From contig CAZGJA010000051.1 of NCBI GenBank assembly GCA_964526695.1, positions 62,001-126,000 on the forward strand: DNA of 64,000 nt. The letters are read 5' to 3'. The stretch's first letter is position 1, and every line of letters begins with the position of its first letter. A program made the position numbers and the translations under genes. Shown here in pieces: positions 60,203 through 64,000 of the stretch. The notes under the pieces were generated by a model, which saw only the letters and a program-made list of their open reading frames with translations, searched no databases and was not told where the DNA came from. Source of the stretch: JABWBH01 sp964526695. Lineage in GTDB: Bacteria; Planctomycetota; Phycisphaerae; UBA1845.

Positions 60203-60226
60203 CGCGAAGCGAATGGAGAAGCGACC

Positions 60227-61402
60227 ATGCACAGGGGAGCGTTCACGGCGTCGGTCGGATTCGTCTGCGCCTGCGTGGCCGTGGGCGAGGTCCAGATCCC
60301 GGCCGGGTTCGAGATCGTCCAGCTCATACCTCCGGGCGGCGTGATCTTCGACACGCAGATCAACGAGTGCGGGCAGATCGCGTTCATCCGGTGGACGGGA
60401 GAGAATTGGAGCACCTCCGAGATCTACGTCTATGACAATGGTGCCATCACCCGCATCACGGACAACACCCGCCGCGACCGCAAGCCGCGGATCAACAACG
60501 TCAGCGAGCTGATCTGGGAGTTCGGCGAGTATCCCGAGCCGGACACGGCGGTGCACTATCAGCGCCTGCCCGACGGTCCGGTCGTGGTCCTCGACACGAA
60601 CAACGAGCTCGGATTCAACGATCTGGGCATTAACGACCAGGGTCACGCGGCCTGGACCAAGCGCCGCTTTCAAGATTGCCCCCCCATGGCGGAGGTCTTT
60701 CTCTGGGATGGGGCCGATGTCGTGCAGATCCAGCCGGATCATGAGTTCTCTGATGATGGGGTGAGCTTGAACGAATCAGACCAGATCGCATGGGGCCATA
60801 TTGAGTTCTGTGCAGATCCGTGGAAAGGTGAGATCCATCTCTACACGGATGGGGTCATCAGCAATGTTCCGTCACCCGAGCGGCAAAGCCAGGTTCCAAG
60901 CTTGAACAATGGGCTTCAGTTGACCTGGAGCGCCGCGCAGGACGTCATCTTCTATGATGGCGAAATCCTGCTGCGCGAACCCGGCACCGCAGCAGCCCTG
61001 AACAACCGGGGAGATTTTGTCTTCTCGCGTTGGTACGAGCCGCGACGAACCTGGCATGCCTGGCTGTACGTCAGGAATGACAGTGGATGGCGGCCGTACC
61101 AGCTCACCGACGACGAGAAGTGGAGCGCGTACATCTACCTCAACGACCTCGGTGAGGCGGCCTGGCTGCGTGGCCGACCGTCGACACGAGACATGGAGCT
61201 CTTGTTTCTCCGCCGCACCCGGAATGGCGACATCAGTCTCGATGATCGCATCGATCTGAGCGATCATCTGGAATTCGTGCGTTGCCTGACCGGCCCGGTC
61301 CGCACGGACGGGCTTTGCATGTGTCGCTTCGCGGATGTGGATTACGACGGTGACGCGGATCTGGCGGACTTCGCCGCGTTTCAGCGCAACTTTGCGCCGT
61401 GA
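60227..61402 (+). CDS. Secreted beta-propeller-like protein with dockerin-like C-terminus
   Basis: 391 residues. Signal peptide FTASVGFVCACVAVGEV. The middle consists of repeated units of the type INECGQIAFIRW, INDQGHAAWTKR, LNESDQIAWGHI, LNNRGDFVFSRW and LNDLGEAAWLRG: an N-(D/E)-x-G-x-x-x-(W/F) periodicity seen in TolB-like or HAF-type propellers. The C-terminus, NGDISLDDRIDLSDHLEFVR then DVDYDGDADLADFAAFQRNF, is a planctomycete dockerin-like pair of calcium loops. GGAG precedes the ATG. The role is probably extracellular binding. Confidence 0.75.
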   Translation: MHRGAFTASVGFVCACVAVGEVQIPAGFEIVQLIPPGGVIFDTQINECGQIAFIRWTGENWSTSEIYVYDNGAITRITDNTRRDRKPRINNVSELIWEFGEYPEPDTAVHYQRLPDGPVVVLDTNNELGFNDLGINDQGHAAWTKRRFQDCPPMAEVFLWDGADVVQIQPDHEFSDDGVSLNESDQIAWGHIEFCADPWKGEIHLYTDGVISNVPSPERQSQVPSLNNGLQLTWSAAQDVIFYDGEILLREPGTAAALNNRGDFVFSRWYEPRRTWHAWLYVRNDSGWRPYQLTDDEKWSAYIYLNDLGEAAWLRGRPSTRDMELLFLRRTRNGDISLDDRIDLSDHLEFVRCLTGPVRTDGLCMCRFADVDYDGDADLADFAAFQRNFAP

Positions 61403-61526
61403 GCGGCGGGAGCCGCACTGCGTCCTCAGTGTGTTTTACGATCAGATTATCCGTCGCACGGCTTCGGCGCTCAAGCCCGCTTTGAGGATGGTCGCCGAAC
61501 GTGCGAGCCTGAAAGGAGTCTGGAAC

Positions 61527-62522
61527 ATGAACTGGCTTAGAATTCTCGCGCTTGTTGTTTTGGTTGTCGGCTTGGTCATCGTTCCCGCGACGGCCGAGGA
61601 CAAGGAGTTTACGGGAGGGACCGGCGCCGCTTGGGACGTGCAGGGACACTGGTATCCGAGCGGCATACCTACCGAGAACGACAACGTCACCATCCCCTAC
61701 AATCAGGGTCCTTACATTCCCGACAACTACACCACCGCCAAATGCCGGACTTTGACCATGGAGGTGAGCGGAGCGACGCGTTCCGGCCTGGCGATCAATT
61801 CCGGCGCGATTCTCACGCTTGGCAACGGAGGGACGCTCAGTTCCACGGTGGACGGCGACATCATTGTTGGCGCCGGCACGCTGCCGTACGGCAGTCTGCG
61901 CATCGATGGAACGCACACCATTACCGGCGAAGGCGGGACCATCGAGTTGAAGGAGAAATCGTCGATCATCCCGCTCAATGGCGGCAACGATCTGCTGATC
62001 ATCGCCGGCGACAGCGGCTGCGAGGAATACCCGGACGATCCGGCCTGCAGCCTCGTGGTTTTCGGCAGCGGCTTCATCAAAGTGCCCTTCGACAACCGCG
62101 CTTTCGTCGTCGCCCGCAACGGGCAAACGCTCAAGCTCGACGAGTATGACATGACCGGCACCAGCGCGGGCCATTGGATCGCCGAAACCAACGGCCAGAA
62201 CGGGGAGGGCACTCTGGCCGTCGGAACGGACATCAGCGGGGCGTGCCACTGGCTGATCGAGGCGGACTCGCCGGGGATGTTCGCCATCGGGAATAGTGAG
62301 GTCGGCGCCGGGTGCGTGACCGCGTCGGGGCCCGTGACGCTCAAGTCCGGCCTGCTTGTCGTTCCCGACGGTTCGAACTTCTGCACCAGCGGCAAGCTCA
62401 CGTGGAAGTCCGTTTCGGTCGGTGGCGTCCCGACGCGGCCCATGATCGAGACCTCGGGAACCGCCTCGGCCTCGTTCGGGATGGGCAACCCGAACACCTG
62501 CTCGGCCTGCAACGTCGAGTAG
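61527..62522 (+). CDS. Secreted beta-helix-like protein
   Basis: 331 residues. Signal peptide ILALVVLVVGLVIVPATAE. The N-terminal motif FTGGTGAAWDVQGHWYPSGI followed by TENDNVTIPY is the usual beginning of G8/beta-helix surface proteins. Repeated short strands follow (TRSGLAINSGAILTLGNGGT; GSLRIDGTHTITGEGGTIEL). The C-terminus has several cysteines (CTSGKLTWK; NTCSACNVE) but not the shared module. AAAGGAG precedes the ATG. No catalytic residues identified. Confidence 0.7.
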   Translation: MNWLRILALVVLVVGLVIVPATAEDKEFTGGTGAAWDVQGHWYPSGIPTENDNVTIPYNQGPYIPDNYTTAKCRTLTMEVSGATRSGLAINSGAILTLGNGGTLSSTVDGDIIVGAGTLPYGSLRIDGTHTITGEGGTIELKEKSSIIPLNGGNDLLIIAGDSGCEEYPDDPACSLVVFGSGFIKVPFDNRAFVVARNGQTLKLDEYDMTGTSAGHWIAETNGQNGEGTLAVGTDISGACHWLIEADSPGMFAIGNSEVGAGCVTASGPVTLKSGLLVVPDGSNFCTSGKLTWKSVSVGGVPTRPMIETSGTASASFGMGNPNTCSACNVE

Positions 62523-62686
62523 TTCGATTGCGTTGGCGGGGCCGCCCGGATTCGCCGTGCTCGGTGAGGTCATGGCCGTGCGAAGGCAACCTGGAGCGGC
62601 GGCGAACGCGCGTTGCGCGCCGCCGTCGGGCAGCACGACGAGCTTGCGGTGCACGGCGGTCCCGCCTGTCCGGCAGGTAACAAGAA

Positions 62687-62710
62687 GACCCCCGACTTGT
62701 GTCGGGGGTC
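62687..62710. terminator. Hairpin between convergent genes
   Basis: GACCCCCGAC-TTGT-GTCGGGGGTC is a perfect 10-bp stem in the 247-base gap between two convergent transcription units. There is no U-run on either side, so termination is inferred from position; it could equally be a repeat related to the CCCCGACT hairpins at 37 kb. Confidence 0.5.
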
Positions 62711-62769
62711 CGTTGGATTCCTCCCTTTGTCTGACGGCTTGCAGCCTGCCGGCGCCGCCGGTCGTGAGC

Positions 62770-63155
62770 TTACGGACAGCTCACGTTCACCGCCGGTTTG
62801 CAGCCTGCCGGATCCTCCAGCGTGACCGTGTGCACGCCCGTGTAGCAGCACGACCTGTGCACGGCGCGGCTGCCGCTGATGGTGACCACGGTGGGCGTGC
62901 CGTCGATGGCGACCGTGACGGTTTGACCGTCGTGGCTGGCGTCGAAGAGCACGACCTTGGCGACGATCTTCCCCGACGCCTTGCAGTTGGCCTTAAGAGT
63001 CTTGATGTCGGCGCAGGGCACGCTGGCGACCACGTCCACGCGCGCCACCCACGTGTTCCACGAGGAGCCGCCGGCCGGGCTGTACTCGTGGTGCAGCCAG
63101 AACGAGCCTTGCACCGGATCGGCGTCGATGCTCGAGTAGTCACCGAAACGCCATG
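62770..63155 (-). pseudogene. 3' remnant of a secreted protein gene with the shared C-terminal domain
   Basis: The frame reads WRFGDYSSIDADPVQGSF then WLHHEYSPAGGSSWNTWVARV, strongly resembling the C-terminal end of BNR/sialidase-like exported proteins (FGDYSxIxxDPxxGxFW...EY...W.TW.A). It is followed by a copy of the shared module (CADIKTLKANC to NVSCP). There is no signal peptide or propeller and no credible start; the frame fuses at its 5' end directly into the truncated gene upstream. This looks like the tail of a much larger gene left by a deletion. Confidence 0.65.
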
Positions 63156-63403
63156 CGCTCGCGGAACATGCGCCGCGGCTTGCCGGTGCTCGCGTCCGTT
63201 CCGATGTCCGTTTGGATGGTGATGTTCAGGCCGTCGAGGAAGATTTCGATCGGCTTGGCGTGGCCGTTCTTGGATTTGCGCGATGCGCCGATGCAGTCCA
63301 GCGGAAAGAAGTCGTAATGCCCGGTGACGTAGAGGTGGTTGTTCTTGAGGTTGCCCTCGGTGACGCGAATGAGTCGTTTCCTGTCCGCGACGCTGCCGCT
63401 CAC
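63140..63403 (-). CDS. Truncated protein related to an N-terminal domain of modification/restriction enzymes
   Basis: 87 residues from a GTG at 63403, preceded by an excellent AAGGAGG. The sequence RLIRVTEGNLKNNHLYVTGH, PLDCIG, IEIFLDGLNITIQTDIGTDA and GKPRRMFRER recalls a domain (I do not know its name) seen at the N-terminus of some DNA methylases and stand-alone proteins, which normally continues with a WVRxFF segment. Here it stops after MAFR, exactly where the remnant at 62770-63155 begins. It is therefore probably truncated; whether the short product is functional is unknown. Confidence 0.5.
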   Translation of the reverse strand: MSGSVADRKRLIRVTEGNLKNNHLYVTGHYDFFPLDCIGASRKSKNGHAKPIEIFLDGLNITIQTDIGTDASTGKPRRMFRERMAFR

Positions 63404-63573
63404 CGTGCCTGTCCTCCTTGTTAGGTTTGGGTTCGCAGTGTAGCCCGCGTCGCCCCCGAATGCAAGATGGAGATGCAGCGAATCGCTTCCTTGAGTTCGA
63501 ATCCAGATATCACAGGGCCGATGGATGCCCTCGCCTGTTCCCTCCCAGCGGAGGCCGGAGCGGCGGCGCGCAA

Positions 63574-64000
63574 TCAGAACGTCAACACGTCGCCCACGTG
63601 CAGCGGGACATCCGGAAACGTCAGCGGGTTGACCTCGGCTGCGCGGGGGCATTCCTTCACGTTGGAATAGCCGTCGCCCGCGGGGGTGCGGTGGACGATC
63701 AGCAGGTTGCGCGTCAGGTCGAAGACCCAGTACTCCGGCACGGCGGCGCTGGCGTAGAGGCGGAGCTTCGCGCCGAGATCCTGCTCGATCGAGCTGTCGG
63801 AGACTTCGATGATGAGCAGGACGTCGGCGGCGAACGGGTGCTCGCGTGCGTAGAAGTCGGGCCTGGGTTTGAGCAGCGCGAGATCAGGCTCTGGCTCGGA
63901 GAAGGCGTCCAAGGCGATGGCGCCTTGCACGCGGCAGATGGCCCGACCTTGAAGACGGGGCGTGAAGAAGTCGTTCAGGCGGTCCACGACGCAGCCGTGT
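63574..64000 (-). CDS. Uma2-family (DUF820) endonuclease-like protein, 5' end outside the window
   Basis: At least 142 residues visible; the frame is still open at the window edge (HGCVVDRLN, matching the HGxVVxxL of the family), so the N-terminus is missing. PD-(D/E)xK-type residues are in EPDLALLKPR (Asp), LLIIEVSDSSIEQDLGAKL (Glu and Lys) and YASAAVPEYWVFDL. Uma2 proteins are amplified in planctomycetes and cyanobacteria; most have no known role. The C-terminal VPLHVGDVLTF is typical, so the 3' end is intact. Confidence 0.85.
   Translation of the reverse strand, partial: HGCVVDRLNDFFTPRLQGRAICRVQGAIALDAFSEPEPDLALLKPRPDFYAREHPFAADVLLIIEVSDSSIEQDLGAKLRLYASAAVPEYWVFDLTRNLLIVHRTPAGDGYSNVKECPRAAEVNPLTFPDVPLHVGDVLTF

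Overview
The window is visibly GC-rich, and its gene content points to a planctomycete (Planctomycetota; class not resolvable by eye). The pointers are an EF-Tu whose switch I reads KILTI instead of RGITI, a SecE with extra membrane segments, a GFTLIELLVV prepilin-type protein, a membrane protein ending in a CxxCGYLLYGLP-CPECG zinc ribbon, secreted proteins with dockerin-like EF-hand repeats, and many families of short hairpin repeats between genes. The assignment rests on family knowledge, not on a database search.

Layout. 1-5.5 kb: an exported thioredoxin-like protein, a prepilin-type protein and a histidine kinase/sigma-54 activator pair. 6-8.2 kb: two secreted proteins sharing a C-terminal domain. 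8.5-12.9 kb: an MsbA-like ABC exporter, a PilZ protein and a xylulokinase. 13.3-35.9 kb: the core transcription/translation cluster, in order tRNA-Thr, tuf, rpmG, tRNA-Trp, secE, nusG, rplK, rplA, rplJ, rplL, rpoB, rpoC, rpsL, rpsG, fusA. It is interrupted three times: a GNAT-like gene between rpoB and rpoC, bioY between rpsL and rpsG, and an apparently AT-richer 3.4-kb block between rpsG and fusA. That block carries a DUF433 protein and a two-gene unit: an unknown protein overlapping a SNF2 helicase fused to an Mrr-type nuclease.

36-49 kb: ACT-domain protein, TlyA-like methyltransferase, two large secreted kelch-like repeat proteins (18 and 12 repeat units), an M28 peptidase, archease, and citrate synthase behind a textbook -24/-12 (sigma-54) promoter. 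50-64 kb: an AIM24-like protein, an exported agmatine-deiminase-like enzyme, an HTH/receiver protein, ferritin, carA overlapping an aspartate aminotransferase, three secreted surface-type proteins, a deletion-like junction joining two truncated genes, and a Uma2 nuclease cut by the window edge.

The observations I rank highest are (1) an unnamed cysteine-bearing C-terminal domain of about 80 residues shared by six otherwise unrelated secreted proteins, (2) the unknown protein/SNF2-Mrr unit inserted in the str operon, which looks like a candidate defence module, and (3) the accessory genes embedded in the rpoB-rpoC and rpsL-rpsG-fusA junctions, with fusA apparently now expressed from its own leaderless promoter.
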